A model generated the notes under the pieces. It did no database searches and was not told where the DNA came from. It saw nothing but the letters and a program-made list of their open reading frames with translations. A stretch of DNA of 64,000 nt from contig NQMI01000034.1 of the NCBI GenBank assembly GCA_002270565.1, positions 271,681-335,680 of the forward strand, read 5' to 3'. The first letter of the stretch is position 1. Each line of letters begins with the position of its first letter. Origin of the DNA: Stenocarpella maydis (Eukaryota > Ascomycota > Sordariomycetes > Diaporthales > Diaporthaceae). Positions 1 to 11,326 of this stretch are shown here, piece by piece. A program made the position numbers and the translations under genes.

Positions 1-309
1 GGCGTTGGGTACAGAAGTCGTCTTCACACCAACCAGCATTGCAACGATTGGCTGGACAGCCACTAGGACCGCAAAGTTTCTGCTTAGAGCACAAAATGGA
101 TTGTTCATCATCCGGTGGGATCCATGCCAAGAGTGAGGCTAAAATATTATTCAACGTTCATTGTCAGCTTTGCCACCTCATGCTGCCCGTACAACCAAAC
201 AAAGCCGTGGCCCGCTTGAGACCCATGATTCCAGTATTTTTTCTTCATCATCACCACCACCAGTAATCTGATCATTGCTAAAGCAACCGGTCTCCTCCTA
301 CTTTCCGAG

Positions 310-1158
310 ATGGCTTCTCAGCACCCAAACCTCCCCCTGCCTGACTATTTTTCCAAGTTCGCCAGCACTTACGTCCGCCAGACAGGACAGTCCACGTTCA
401 AAATCCTCGCTGAAGTCATCACCAACAGCGTCCAGACGTCCGTCCATCCTATCGGCCCAGACTCAGTGGTACACGACACGGCGGCAGGACCCGGCATAGG
501 CGCCGCGGCGCTCGCCGCCCGCCTCCCCAGGGACCAGCTGCCGAGGGAGGTGCTGGTCTCGGACAATGTCCCCATGATGGTGTCTGCCGCGCGCGAGTCC
601 CTCGCCGCCTCGCCGCTACCGAGCGTCGACTGCAGGGAGCTCGACTCGCAGGACCTGTCCTCGGTGCCAGGCGGCTACTTCACGCACTCGGTCGACAACT
701 TCAGCATCTTCACCTTTGCCCGGCCCGTGGATGCCGTCAGGGAGACGTACCGCACCCTGCGGCCCGGCGGCCTCGCCGTCGTCACCTGCTGGCGCCGCTT
801 CGCGCCCGCATCCATCGTGCAGGCCGCGCAGAGGAGGATCCGCCCGGACCTGCCGCTCATGCCTACGCCGGGCCCGGAGTTCTTGGAGGAGGGCGTGCTG
901 CAGAAGGTGGTCGAGGATGGTGGCTTCGCCGGGAGCAGTATAAGAGTGACGGACGAGGTCTTGGTTGTCGACGACGACGAGAATGTGGCCGGGCTTACTA
1001 TGCTCATGTCGGGTCCCATGATGGCCAGGGCGCGTGAGGGTTACGCGGAGGAGGAGGAGGCCAGGTGGGTTGAGTCTGTTGACCAGTCTGTGAAGGAAGA
1101 GGTACAGAAGTTTGGCGGTATCAGGTTCGAGGCGTATGTCCTACTGGCTATTAAGTAG
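310..1158 (+). CDS. Class I SAM-dependent methyltransferase
   Basis: The single exon encodes 282 residues. It has the Rossmann-fold order of class I methyltransferases: a glycine-rich SAM loop (VHDTAAGPGIG, residues 54-64), an acidic position after the second strand (SDNVPMM), a motif with aromatic residues near HSVDNFSIFTF, and the typical RTLRPGGLAVVTCW segment. It should transfer a methyl group to a small molecule or other acceptor in the cytosol; the acceptor cannot be read from sequence. No signal peptide or membrane segment is seen. The start is the first in-frame Met, just after a CT-rich leader, and the third-position GC is high, as in the other real genes here. Its genes on either side give no pathway clue. 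Confidence 0.8.
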   Translation: MASQHPNLPLPDYFSKFASTYVRQTGQSTFKILAEVITNSVQTSVHPIGPDSVVHDTAAGPGIGAAALAARLPRDQLPREVLVSDNVPMMVSAARESLAASPLPSVDCRELDSQDLSSVPGGYFTHSVDNFSIFTFARPVDAVRETYRTLRPGGLAVVTCWRRFAPASIVQAAQRRIRPDLPLMPTPGPEFLEEGVLQKVVEDGGFAGSSIRVTDEVLVVDDDENVAGLTMLMSGPMMARAREGYAEEEEARWVESVDQSVKEEVQKFGGIRFEAYVLLAIK

Positions 1159-2282
1159 CGAGGCTTCTGTGTGTGCTCTCTGGAAGAGGTAAATGGGTAG
1201 AATAAGACCTAACGAATCTCACTTTGGGTTGTAACTGCAGATTCCAGTCTTCTTCTGGATGTGGCGCCTTTATGACACGGCCTCTATATCTCTACAGGAG
1301 AGCAAACTACATAACAGATCGGAATACCATGCAGCCATGCGTGAATTAAACCAAGATGAGAAGTACTAATTATGATGACACATGATACCCAGCCCTGGTT
1401 TTTTTCAACTGTGCCTGAAAGCAGGAACCCCAGAAGACGTACACATGTGTGGTAGTACCCACTGGCCAACGCTTGATTTGCATCGGCAACAAAGAGGATT
1501 TTGAGAGACATGGCGGGCCCATTTGCATCCGGATGCAGCCCATGTGTTGTAAATTGTCATGAATCTATGGAAACCCTACCCTATGATCCCCCCTCATGTC
1601 ATTTTATTATTAGCTCTTGTTGAGGATTACCCCATGTATTGCTGAACAATTATGTTTTAAAAAGCTGAAAGACTGGAATACTACATTGAGTGAGGCCTTA
1701 GAACTCTACCTGCTGCCAGAAACCGTATCATACGACTGACTCGCATTGTGGTGCTTCGATAACTCATTCTTGAATTAATCGGGTACAATTTCTGCAAACC
1801 CCAGCGCTCGTACAGCCTTAAGCTACATTTTTTTGTGCACGCGAATCAACACCTGGTGCATATATATCATGTCATACCTAATGCTTAGACCATAGGGCGA
1901 TCTCGAACACCATTTTCATATGGTCCGACACATTTGCGATGCCGGAGACTTTCGCGGCTTTTAAAACCGTGATTGATATATAGTGTCTCCTGCTACGTCC
2001 CCATCTCAAGCTTTCTACATGAACTCAACAGGTATGCTACGGTATCCAAGATCAATCATATAATCCCATCAAGGGAAATACTCAACGGGACCCATTTTTT
2101 TCGCACCTTAAAGAGTGAAATAGCCCAGGGATATTCCAAGATTTCGCTGCCCTGGCCTCTCCGCCCCTGGCCTCTCTTCACCATTTTCCTTTAGACCGAA
2201 GATCCCTTGAGTGGTTCAAAGGTTCTTCAAGTGTCCGAGAGCTGCGATTCTGCACAGAAATTCAGCTTTCGAACACTTGCAT
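1159..2282. other. Intergenic region, no gene seen
   Basis: About 1.1 kb of AT-richer DNA after the methyltransferase. The few open frames are short, lack coding-like third-position bias and look like chance frames. It ends in a pyrimidine-rich stretch followed by the 43-bp tandem repeat. Confidence 0.6.
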
Positions 2283-2411
2283 AATCATGAGAACCTCCCG
2301 TTTCATCATTTCCTTTGCTGATTTGAATCATGAGAACCTCCCGTTTCATCATTTCCTTTGCTGATATGAATCATGAGAACCTCCCGTTTCATCATTTCCT
2401 TTGCTGATTTG
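2283..2411. repeat. Tandem repeat, 3 x 43 bp
   Basis: Three head-to-tail copies of a 43-bp unit starting AATCATGAGAACCTCCCG begin at 2283, 2326 and 2369. They are nearly identical; the middle copy differs at one base (GATATG against GATTTG). The third copy and part of the second encode the last residues of the minus-strand gene that stops at 2349, so the repeat array has written the C-terminus of that protein. Confidence 0.95.
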
Positions 2412-3620
2412 AAGCGGTATTAACCGGATGATCTTCGCAAATAGCTGGCAACACCAGCTGACAAAGAGCGTCACGAGTACCACCAAGGGAAGAAACCTCA
2501 ACATCGTCTCCGTGCCCGCAGAGACGCAGATGAGACCCAACAGTCCGCTGCATACCAGAAACCAGCGTTTCAGATATGGGCCGGTCCGCTGAGAATAGGC
2601 AAGCAGCGAAGCGATACTGCAGAAAGCCAAGTACTGGATAAACTGATCTCCGGGAGGCGAGTCCAACATTGGGGCGACTTTGGAGCGGAAAGTCTGGTCG
2701 ATTTGAGTATATGCTATTGTTTTCGTTAGCATTCCGCAGGCATCCATGCTCTCTGAGGTGGGTGTGGTTATACTACTGCTGCAATGGTTGCATCTTGTGG
2801 GAAGAGCTGCTGCTGAGACGATTGCGGGGTAACCGAGTATGACTGCCGAGTTGAGGAAGCTCTTCATGGCTCTGTGAAGTCGATGATACTGTGGCAAGCT
2901 TAAAAACCTGTGACGCTTGGGACGAGCAGCACCGGCCAGCCTGTTGCGGTCGAAAACTAACTCGAGGCAGGCCTGGTAGCTGCCTTGGAGGACCTCATCC
3001 TGGCCAGTATGGATGACATATTTGTACATATCCCTTGTTGCAACAAGAGAATTCGGTTCGGTTCGTGGTTTTTGTCGGCCCCAATGGTAGAGCACGAGCG
3101 TGACTCGGGAGCTCCTGTCAGCATCGACCCCCAAGACTGGGTCTCTATTTCCATAGATCTTCCTGCGAAGAGTCTGGCGCGAATTCTCGATGCTCCGCAC
3201 GGCTCTGAGTCTGGAATAAAAGGACCACGGAGGTGGGTTGATCTTCCTCTCATGCACCAGAGATTGCGGCTCGCCCCAAGTGTACGTCAGCGCTGTATAC
3301 TCGGGTCCAGATGTCATCGTCCGTTCACTTGTGGGCTGCGAATCTGGTCCCACAGTTCCTGATACCCAGCAAAAGGTCCTCTCTTCCTTTGCCTGCTCTA
3401 TCACGCCATCTTCTTTCAAGATATGAACCCAGCGATGATTGACCTTCGGATCATCTACGTGATGATGTGGGATCTGTGTGCCAATTGAATTATCCGCCGG
3501 TCCACGACGTCGCAATAGGTGCTCCCGCAGGTTTTTCCAAGACGCCGGCATGTTTGGTTCAAGAGTTCCTCCGGTCGAGTACGTGCTTGTGTCGGACATG
3601 TCTGGAGAGAATCGTATCAA
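2349..3620 (-). CDS. Uncharacterised membrane protein with a HET-like motif, possibly degenerate
   Basis: An open frame of 423 codons (an alternative start at the next Met lies 7 codons in). Residues around 125-135 read YTALTYTWGEPQ, which resembles the opening motif of fungal HET (heterokaryon incompatibility) domains, but the following HET motifs such as the LWIDAICINQ block are not recognisable in this frame. The C-terminal third has two or more hydrophobic segments (for example around FLVCSGLLGLICVSAG and FLPLVVLVTLFVSW), suggesting membrane insertion. The C-terminus is encoded by a tandem repeat. It could be a decayed HET gene, a gene with an unrecognised intron, or a lineage-specific membrane protein. 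I do not assign a function. Confidence 0.4.
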   Translation of the reverse strand: MIRFSPDMSDTSTYSTGGTLEPNMPASWKNLREHLLRRRGPADNSIGTQIPHHHVDDPKVNHRWVHILKEDGVIEQAKEERTFCWVSGTVGPDSQPTSERTMTSGPEYTALTYTWGEPQSLVHERKINPPPWSFYSRLRAVRSIENSRQTLRRKIYGNRDPVLGVDADRSSRVTLVLYHWGRQKPRTEPNSLVATRDMYKYVIHTGQDEVLQGSYQACLELVFDRNRLAGAARPKRHRFLSLPQYHRLHRAMKSFLNSAVILGYPAIVSAAALPTRCNHCSSSITTPTSESMDACGMLTKTIAYTQIDQTFRSKVAPMLDSPPGDQFIQYLAFCSIASLLAYSQRTGPYLKRWFLVCSGLLGLICVSAGTETMLRFLPLVVLVTLFVSWCCQLFAKIIRLIPLQISKGNDETGGSHDSYQQRK

Positions 3621-4506
3621 GTGTCAGAGTCTGCAGTTCTCGATGGTGTCAGCTGTCTCTGTCTTCGAGCATGACCACACCAGTCGAAGAGTATTTGAAT
3701 ATGATTGTATCAGTTCTTGGTACTGACAAGGTGGGAGGTCGGCTTGCTCAACATTCGAGATTCTTTGCTGAGAAGGTTGGGGGGATGGTATTCAAGCTGC
3801 ACTTCAGGCAAACTGGAGATGAAGTCTTCTGGTAGTTTTCGACCGAGAAGCTCTGGGGATAGAGTCTTCCAGGGTTAAGGCATAATCGGAAACTGAATAG
3901 TGGGAGGTTGAGGCTTACTTGGAAACTCTAACTTCCCCGGATTGAGCTGAATCTGCCTTGCGCCAACTTTGGATCATTCAGTCAGAGCCTTGTGCTACGC
4001 ATGCGCACACTGTATTGGCTCCGTGGAAGCGCTGCTGGATGACGAAGCAGGGTTTTTTAATCCACGAGCGTCATTGCTTGGCCAGCAGGATGACGTGGTG
4101 GCTGTTGAAATCAGGTTTTATGCCCGCGACCCGATGTTGTGTTACCCTCACAGCCACGGCGCCGACCAATAGCCTTATCCCAAGATATTGCAATTCTTCC
4201 TAGGTTAACTCCCCGAGGCCTCCTCTTGGGGCGCCTAGGCGGCAGGCACCTTGAGACAAATCACGATTTGTCTTCTTCGTGCGCACAGCCTCGCATTGGC
4301 CGATTTGAAGCTGAGCGGCGGTTGTAGTTGAGGCCATTCATCCTATCCTTCCATCTTGCCTTTCCCATTGCTGATCAAAGTCTCGCAAACACGCATTGTA
4401 CAGCTTCCATCAATCCACCTTCAACTGCCCTGTCTCTTGCCACTCGCATAGCAGAAATTCCCTCGAGCCATCTCCAAAGGCAGTCCTCTGCCTCTTCTGG
4501 CGCAAA
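3621..4506. other. Intergenic region, no gene seen
   Basis: About 0.9 kb between divergently transcribed genes. It should hold both promoters. Small open frames at 3467-4203 have no recognisable domain or codon bias. Confidence 0.5.
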
Positions 4507-6582
4507 ATGGCCAACCTAGCTCAGGGGTGGATAAACCACTTACGACGTCAAGCAAGGAATAATGAGCTAGCATCACAGGAATCTCAGGACATTGCACCCG
4601 GTGAGTTACAAATACCTTCAGGAGACCCCTCCAGTGAACTGGGACTGTCCAAGCATTCTACCGCGCCAAAAGATCCCTTCCAAGAGAACTCCTTATGTTC
4701 TAAGCATTTGTCACGTTCCAGGTCCCATGCCCGAGAACATCTGCTCCGTCGACAGCCATTATCCACCAACTGCCCGTGCGCGCGACCATACCACGCCTTC
4801 AGGTGAATTTGGTCTTGCCAATGCGATTCCGGCGAGGAAGAGACTCAAGAGTCCCATAATCTCCATTAAGCGCGACCGTACGCGGTCCCCAAGCCCGTAT
4901 CGTCGTAGCAGAACGGATCAAGACAAATCTCATGTCGACGACACAGGAACGGACTTCCCTGCCAGGCCTCCTGCCAGAAATAAGGGAAGACTGTGGAACG
5001 AAGGCGACCCGATTCCAACCCGCAACCAACCTCCAGCCCAGCCCGTCCATTCTCGTCAGTCGCGCCGCCGTGATGATAAATCAGCCGGCAACCAGTCAGT
5101 GGATGAGGAGGACCCTTCTGTGAATAGAATGATATGGCAGCCAGAGACGCGACCTATATCCCAGGAGCAACTGGTGGCTGAAGTGAAGGGGATATATGCG
5201 GGCTTGGTGATGGTCGAATCCAAGTGCATCGCATTCGACACTTCGCCTAGTGCGCAAAACAACCACCCCCCGAAGCTCACCGAAGAACAATGGCAAGCTC
5301 TTATAGCGCTACACCGTACCCTACTACACGAGCACCACGATTTTTCCTTGGCATCTCAACATCCATCAGCAAGCCCCGCTCTCAGAACGCTTGCGTCCAA
5401 GTATGCTATGCCAGAGGGAATGCGGCCTGGACGTCAAGGTGCACACTGGTCTCTTTCGATGGTAAATTTTCCACACGACGCAATTCGCAACCAAATGCCT
5501 GAACCAGCATTGAGGAAGCCATGGCTTGGCTATACATCCGAGTCGATAAAATCCCCACGAAGGGGAAAGCTGCCCCCGGAGGATCAGCCCCTGCCACCAG
5601 AGGATTGGTCCCTGCCAATGTGGCTAATGCCTCTATTTGCGGGCGAGATCTTTGCAGATGACTGGTCCGGGTGCGAAACACTAGAGAAAGATGAGAGAGG
5701 TCTCGAATTTCCTATCATCTTGATGAATAATTATGGGAGGACATCACAGGTTGCGGCTGAAGATCGATATTCCAGACGCCCAGGATGCTCTTATAAAGCT
5801 TCTCAAGACCTCGAAAGCAGCGAGAACATGGGTCACCCATCCAAGCCAGGATGCGACTTGCTCCATATACTTTGCCACCTCAGTATCCCACCAAGGTTGC
5901 TTTGGCTGGCTTTTTTCATGACGCTTGCCCTTCCCGGTCTTTCCGCCGGAGTCGGACCAAGGGAGTGGACCTTGGGGGCAATGGCCGTTACCCCCAGCTT
6001 TTATTACCTGACGAACGAGCTGGGGCCTTCTGAAGTCTATAATGGTGTCGAGGAGATCATGTTGGACATCGCCAGGGCCTGGTAAGACTGTCCCTCGTTC
6101 TACGCTATCCCCACTGATAGGCACCACCTCACTGAAACAATCATAGGGGCGTGAGTGTCGGCGCATTCTGTGCAGCCTGGCTTGCGAACCGGCTCAGGAC
6201 CTACTACCCTCCAGAGAAGCAGCGAAACTTCACCCTCAAGGTCCTCACATTGTCCCTCATCATCATGTTTCTTCTCTTGAGTTTCATGAGGGACAAAACG
6301 TTCAGCATATTCGACTTACTCGCAGTGTGTCTGACCTTCTGCACAACCCTTGTGCACGTCACCAGCGGCGAGTTCAGTAGTAGCGATGAAGTCAGTGGGA
6401 ACCGTGACGTGGAGATGGGCAATTTGCAACCTCCTCCGGCGAGCAATCAGCCCAACCAGCCTCCCCATGGACTAGGTGGATCTCAGATAGGGGGCGCCAA
6501 TGGGGTTTCCGTGGAACTACTGTCATCTGCCCAGGAAGATGACAGGTTCAGCATTGGCGACAGTAGCACTGCGGCGGATTGA
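4507..6582 (+). CDS. Est1-type DNA/RNA-binding family protein, shortened, with membrane segments
   Basis: Three exons: 4507-4600, 4722-6081 and 6147-6582. Both introns have clean ends (GTGAGT..CAG; GTAAGA..TAG) and restore frame. The start MANLAQGW is chosen because the first splice joins it in phase. After a basic, disordered N-terminus the segment LTEEQWQALIALHRTLLHEH and the following SLASQHPSASPAL..LASKYAMP match the start of the fungal Est1-type DNA/RNA-binding family. In the relatives I know, a long helical TPR-like domain follows SKYAMP; here the sequence leaps to unrelated low-complexity text, so that domain appears to be missing. The C-terminal part has hydrophobic segments (RLLWLAFFMTLALPGLSAG; LTLSLIIMFLLLSF; FDLLAVCLTFCTTLVHV), also seen in fungal members, then a polar tail. 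It may be a deleted paralogue that has lost the RNA-binding core. Confidence 0.55.
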
Positions 6583-7646
6583 TCTTTTGCGGTTCCGCGG
6601 AGCAAGGGCGCCACTACCCATAGGCGACGGTGAATCACCAACTTAAGCGCATCGAAAGAGAAAAAGCTGTAGGGCTTTGGGAAATCAATCTGAGTGTATC
6701 TGGAAAATATCTGGGGAAACCTGTTTCCTCTCCTATCGGAAGGCACGTCCCCACTGGCATTCCAGTACTTTTACCCACTTGCAGACGGGTCCTCTGGGCC
6801 CAAAACCTTAGCTAAACAACATCGAGGAATACAACCCAACCATTGCTAACCACCACACACGTATATACGTAATAGCTACTAATACTAATCAGTAGTTATA
6901 TATCACTATAGATCGCAAGGTAGAAGAGGCTAACCAGATAAGGTCTCCCCCCTAGCGAGACTATATCCTCCTTAATAATTAAGTATTAAATAGCAATTAT
7001 TTGCTATAATAGGACTCCCTAAAATAAACTCTCTACGCAAGCATTTATAAGGATTAGATAGAGTTGACAATATTCCCTATAATTTAAGCCCCCTTTTCTT
7101 TTCTTTTTTTTTTTTTTAAAAAAAAAGAATTGTAACCGGATTGAAAACGAAACCGCCCATCTAGACATAACAGCCCTGGATCTTACCAGACCATAAATAC
7201 CATAGAATCAGGCGACAAGCCTACATCCGGAAATCTTCCAGCATCACAGGTCACTGGATCATCTGTGGCGAGAATTCTACGACTCAGATACAGTCACGAT
7301 TGTAGGAAGATCAAGAACGCTGTAAGCTTCTTCTTCATTTCAATGCTCCTGACTGCAAGATTAGACTAAACATCTCATGCATTAAGTAGCCGCTGCTATA
7401 AACCTCATCCATCTCTTGCTTGCCACCGCATTCTCCCCCTTTGTTTTTCATATGTATGGTCATGCCCGCGGTCGTGGTATCAATCGCCTCAGCCAGTGGG
7501 AGGGCCATTCAAAAGCAGAAACCAAAAATTGAATCCTCCCAGTAACATTGACGGAAGGTGAACTTCTACATCCCAGATGTTTCGCCTCTTCACCTCGCCA
7601 TATTTCGCGAACTCTTCACCAAGCGGGATCCATGCAAACGCATCTT
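6583..7646. other. Intergenic region with AT-rich patch
   Basis: About 1 kb between convergent genes. Positions about 6840-7135 are strikingly AT-rich (TATATACGTAATAGC, poly-T then poly-A at 7095-7130), unlike the flanking GC-rich genes. No coding frame. It may be a mutated transposon scrap, but no terminal repeats are seen. Confidence 0.5.
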
Positions 7647-10402
7647 CTACCTGAACCTGGCCCTGCAACGACCCATGACCTCACCCTGGCAAACAAGCTC
7701 GGCGCTGAATTCGGAACCGTCCAGTGTGAGGTAGATGTCAAAGTACACGCGGTAGAACGTGCCTTGCGGCGTATCCATGCGCTCGAAGTCCTTTTCGAGG
7801 TTCTTGCGCGAGAGATCCGAGGTGAGTGTGACGACTTCCTTGATGCCTAGGGAGAAGAACAGTCAGTATCGTATGCACCTCCGAAGGATTTGCTTGAACG
7901 AGGGTACGGAGGGGGCTTACGGGGATCCTTAGTGTACTCCGGACAAACGTCGTCGTCACACGCATACAGGATATCCTCGTACATGAGCGTGGCTCCGGGT
8001 GCGACTTGGCGAAAAAAGGAGACCTTGACAGGCTCTCCGATCTTGACCTTTTGACCCTTTTGCACGAAAATCTGCCGCGTGAATTTGCATCGATCCTTGC
8101 CGTCGAGCGATGGCACACGGTATGCCTCTGGGTGGTAACCCTCCTTGAAGGGCTGCAGGGTGGCCATGAGGTAGTGTCTCCGTGCAATACGGTGTGTGAT
8201 GACACGCTCGGTGATGCCTGCGGTAACAGCACCCTTGACAATGGCAGCAACAGAGTCCATAGGCCGAACGACCTTGGACTGGAACTGTGGGGGAACGTGC
8301 AGTTTAATCTGTTGGAAGAGGTACTCGGAGGCACCGAAACCACCAACCACCAAGATGTTCTGCAGCGCTCGGTTCTGCGCCTGGATAGCAATGATCTGGT
8401 TGCGGACAAGCTCAAGAATGCGGTTAACCACGGGCTCAAAGCACTGCAGGATCTCCTCGTTCGTGAATGTCATGTAACCCTCCTCGATGCCGGCCTCGGG
8501 GAACTCGGCCTCGATGCCCACGTCGACGGCCCATTTTTGCCCATTGTTGCGGAAATCTGCCTTGATCCGGTTCTCAAAGTCCATGATGCACTTGGCGTAC
8601 ACGCGGCCTGCGGTCTTGGATCCGTCTGGGAGCTTCATCTTCCTAATCTTGGTCCTCAAGATGTTGCTGAAGTTGCGGTTCAGGGCGGTCGAGCCACAAG
8701 AGTCACCAGATCCGGCGGTGCACTCGGCCACGGTGAAGGGATTCTCATCTTCGACCTCGTACGCGATCAAGTCGACGGTACCACCACCACAATCCACAAT
8801 AAGCAGGGCGTCATGTACCTTGAGGTTGAGGAGACCGGTTTTTGCGCAGAAGAGCGCGGCAGCTTCGGGCTCGGAAACCAAGGTCAAACGGTTGTCGTTC
8901 TCGTCACGGAGGAAGCCGGCCTGGATGGCAGCGGCTCTTGTGGCGGCTTTTCCAGCGTCGTTCCAGATAGCAGGCACCGTCAGGTAGTACCGGATGTTGC
9001 GTTCCTCTCGGTTGAAGACCTCACCCAGGGTCTTCTGCAGGGCTGCCCGCATGGCCTGGCGGAGCTTGAACAGGTAGTCTGCGGCGACATCGATCTCGGA
9101 CTTTCCTGGTGGCAGAGGAGGCAGGTTGATCGGGTCGATATATGTGTTTCCGGACAGCATGAGCTGCAGCTTGAACCATTCCACCTTTTGTACTCCTGGC
9201 TTCGGGTACCCTGTTGGGGCGAGGGCATCGGCGATATCGGGGCCCCAGCCGACAACTTTTTGGTACTGATCGTAGTAGAGAACGGTGGGAATCTAGATGT
9301 GGATTGTCAGCCGGGAGATGAGCCGACGTCAGCGCCATGATCTTATGGTCTTGCCTTTTGCTTGGTGTATGATCCGGCACCTGGCCATTCTGTGATGATG
9401 TCCTCCTTTGCCTCGTTATTTGTTGCAAATGCGAATGCGACACCGGAGAAAGTTGTGCCCTTTGCGGGTCGGGTCAGCGGGGCAAGTTCTAATCTGCGAC
9501 ATGTGCGCAGGGAACGGGCTCGTGCTCACAAAATCAATACCAACGATCAGTTGCGCCTTGCTCCTGCTGTTACCCTCGACCTCGGCAGCGGGCCGGGTGT
9601 ATGCCGCTGTAGGGAGGTTCTGGCTTGGGGGAGGGCCATAGCCTCCGGCACCGCCAGTATAGCCTGGCGGGCCTCCGGCGATTGGCGGGCCGCCCTGCAT
9701 TGGTGGAAGCTGAGGGGGGTAGCCTGCGACGGGTGGAGCTCCGGTGTTGATTGGTGGAGGGCCACCGACCATCTGCGTGGGAGGAGTTCGAGCCTGTCCT
9801 GTATAGCGTGGAAGGGCGGCGTTAGTTAGGAGAGTCAGGTCAGGCCAGGCCGGCGGTGGTTGTGGTCGTGGAGGTGGGGACAGCAGCTGCTGGGTGTAAT
9901 GTGCACGACGGGCGGCGGCATTAATAAGTCGCGTTGGGGGCCTCGGGAGAGGGGGGAGGGGTCTTTTTGAGGATAGGATAGGATAGGGCAGGACAGGGCA
10001 GGATAGGACAGGGCAGGACAGGGCAGGGCAGGATAGGGCAGGGCGGGATAGGGCAGGGCGGGACAGGACAGGACAGTAGGGTGAGCAGGAGGGGGGATGT
10101 GGACGCGAGTGCGGATGTGACCCACCTGGATATCCAGCCGTATAGCTCGGTGGCCGCTGCCCTTGGCCGGGGTGGTTCATCTGGGGCAGGGACTGCTGCG
10201 AAGAGTTGGAGGCGATGGAGGGAGCTTGGCCGGCGGGTCGGACGTGGGATGGGGGAGTGCTGTTGTGGGAGGGCGATTGGGACGAGCCCTGCGGCGGAGG
10301 AGTGCGACTCTGGCTCTGTGATAGGTCTGGCGACTGGATGCTGGCGCTTGATTTGCGTTTTGCAAAGCCAAGGTGTTTCAAGCGGGAGTTCAGAGAGCTC
10401 AT
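7647..10402 (-). CDS. Hsp70-like ATPase with a proline/glycine-rich N-terminal extension
   Basis: Five exons in transcript order: 10402-10126, 9798-9530, 9459-9355, 9292-7921, 7846-7647, giving 740 residues. The nucleotide-binding fold of the Hsp70/actin superfamily starts near residue 174 (LIVGIDF joined to GTTFSGVAFAF), followed by VPAIWNDAGKAATRAA, VSEPEAAAL, IVDCGGGTVDL and ILVVGGFGASEYL. There is no recognisable canonical Hsp70 substrate-binding domain or EEVD tail; this matches the divergent Hsp70-like (HSPA12-type) fungal family. Residues 1-170 are disordered, rich in Pro, Ser, Gln and Gly. The second-last short exon ends AAG|GCAAGA, so intron 9293-9354 looks like a GC-AG intron. The 327-bp first intron is filled by a G-rich short tandem repeat. 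Probably a cytosolic chaperone-like ATPase; client unknown. Confidence 0.85.
9969..10078. repeat. Intronic short tandem repeat (GGCAGGACAGG-like)
   Basis: About 110 bp built of 5-bp words (AGGAT, AGGAC, AGGGC) in irregular order, purine-rich on the plus strand. It lies wholly inside the first intron of the Hsp70-like gene (9799-10125). Its length makes this intron several times longer than others in the window. Confidence 0.85.
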
Positions 10403-11295
10403 AAGGGAGGAGGGAACGCAGGAACGAATTTAAAAAGATCTGCGGGGCGTGTGTGCTGTATTGTACTAAAATCTTAAAGGGACGAGACGAAACCCAAGGG
10501 TGGGCACGATTCAGCCGCCCAGCCCAAAGGACGGGGGGAGGGAGCGAGGAGGACGACGAGAGACGAGGGGTCGTGGTGTGGTGTGTGTGGTCAGGCTGGG
10601 CAAGGACAGGTAGGACAGCCAAGTGACAAGGCAGTATAGGACAGGACAGCAAAATAGGACCCAGAGGGGAACGAGGCGAGCAGGGTCGCGAATAAGCCGG
10701 CGGTGGCTAGGCTGGGTTGGTCTGGCAAGGTTGGGTCGGTGGGTTGGTAATAATATCCTTCCTCTCTGTGTCCTTGATGGCTCAGGATAGTCTAGGCTGC
10801 TGTCCGTTGCCGCTTTGCTCTCGCCGGGGTTTTTTTTTGGTGATGGTTGTGGGTGAGAGAATCGAGAGGGTAGGATTGGAGGAGGCGGGGGGAGAGACAA
10901 AAAGCGAGTGAGAAATTAGACAGACGCAGGACTGTTCGCTTCCGTTGCCGTTGCCTTTGCCGTTGCCGATGCAGCTGCAGTTGCATATGCAAATATGGTT
11001 GTGGTTGCGGGCGGAACGGCTGGGCTGACTGCCGCGTCGTGCATGGGGCAGCTGCTTCAGGTCCTTGATGAGGTACGTCTGTCTGTCTGCCGTCTCAGGG
11101 CCGTGACTCTTGTCTGCCGGTGAACCTTGTGAGGCGAACACACTGCCCTGGTGGTGACTTTCTGCTGACTCTTTGGAGGTAGTCAGGCAGGCAGGCTCAG
11201 GTCAGGGTTTGCTGTCGTCGGTCACGGGGGTTATGGATGGATGGATGCCCTGTCTGTGCGTAACCAGGGCAGGAAAAGATCATGTGGAATCTTGG

Positions 11296-11326
<31 letters not shown>

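Noticed and set aside
8006..9340. Long plus-strand frame of 444 codons opposite the Hsp70-like gene
   Set aside because: It is the antisense of well-supported Hsp70 exons and exists because of their third-position GC; no domain.
9835..10125. Minus-strand peptide rich in CPALPYPALP repeats
   Set aside because: It is intron sequence of the Hsp70-like gene; the splice sites on both sides are clear.
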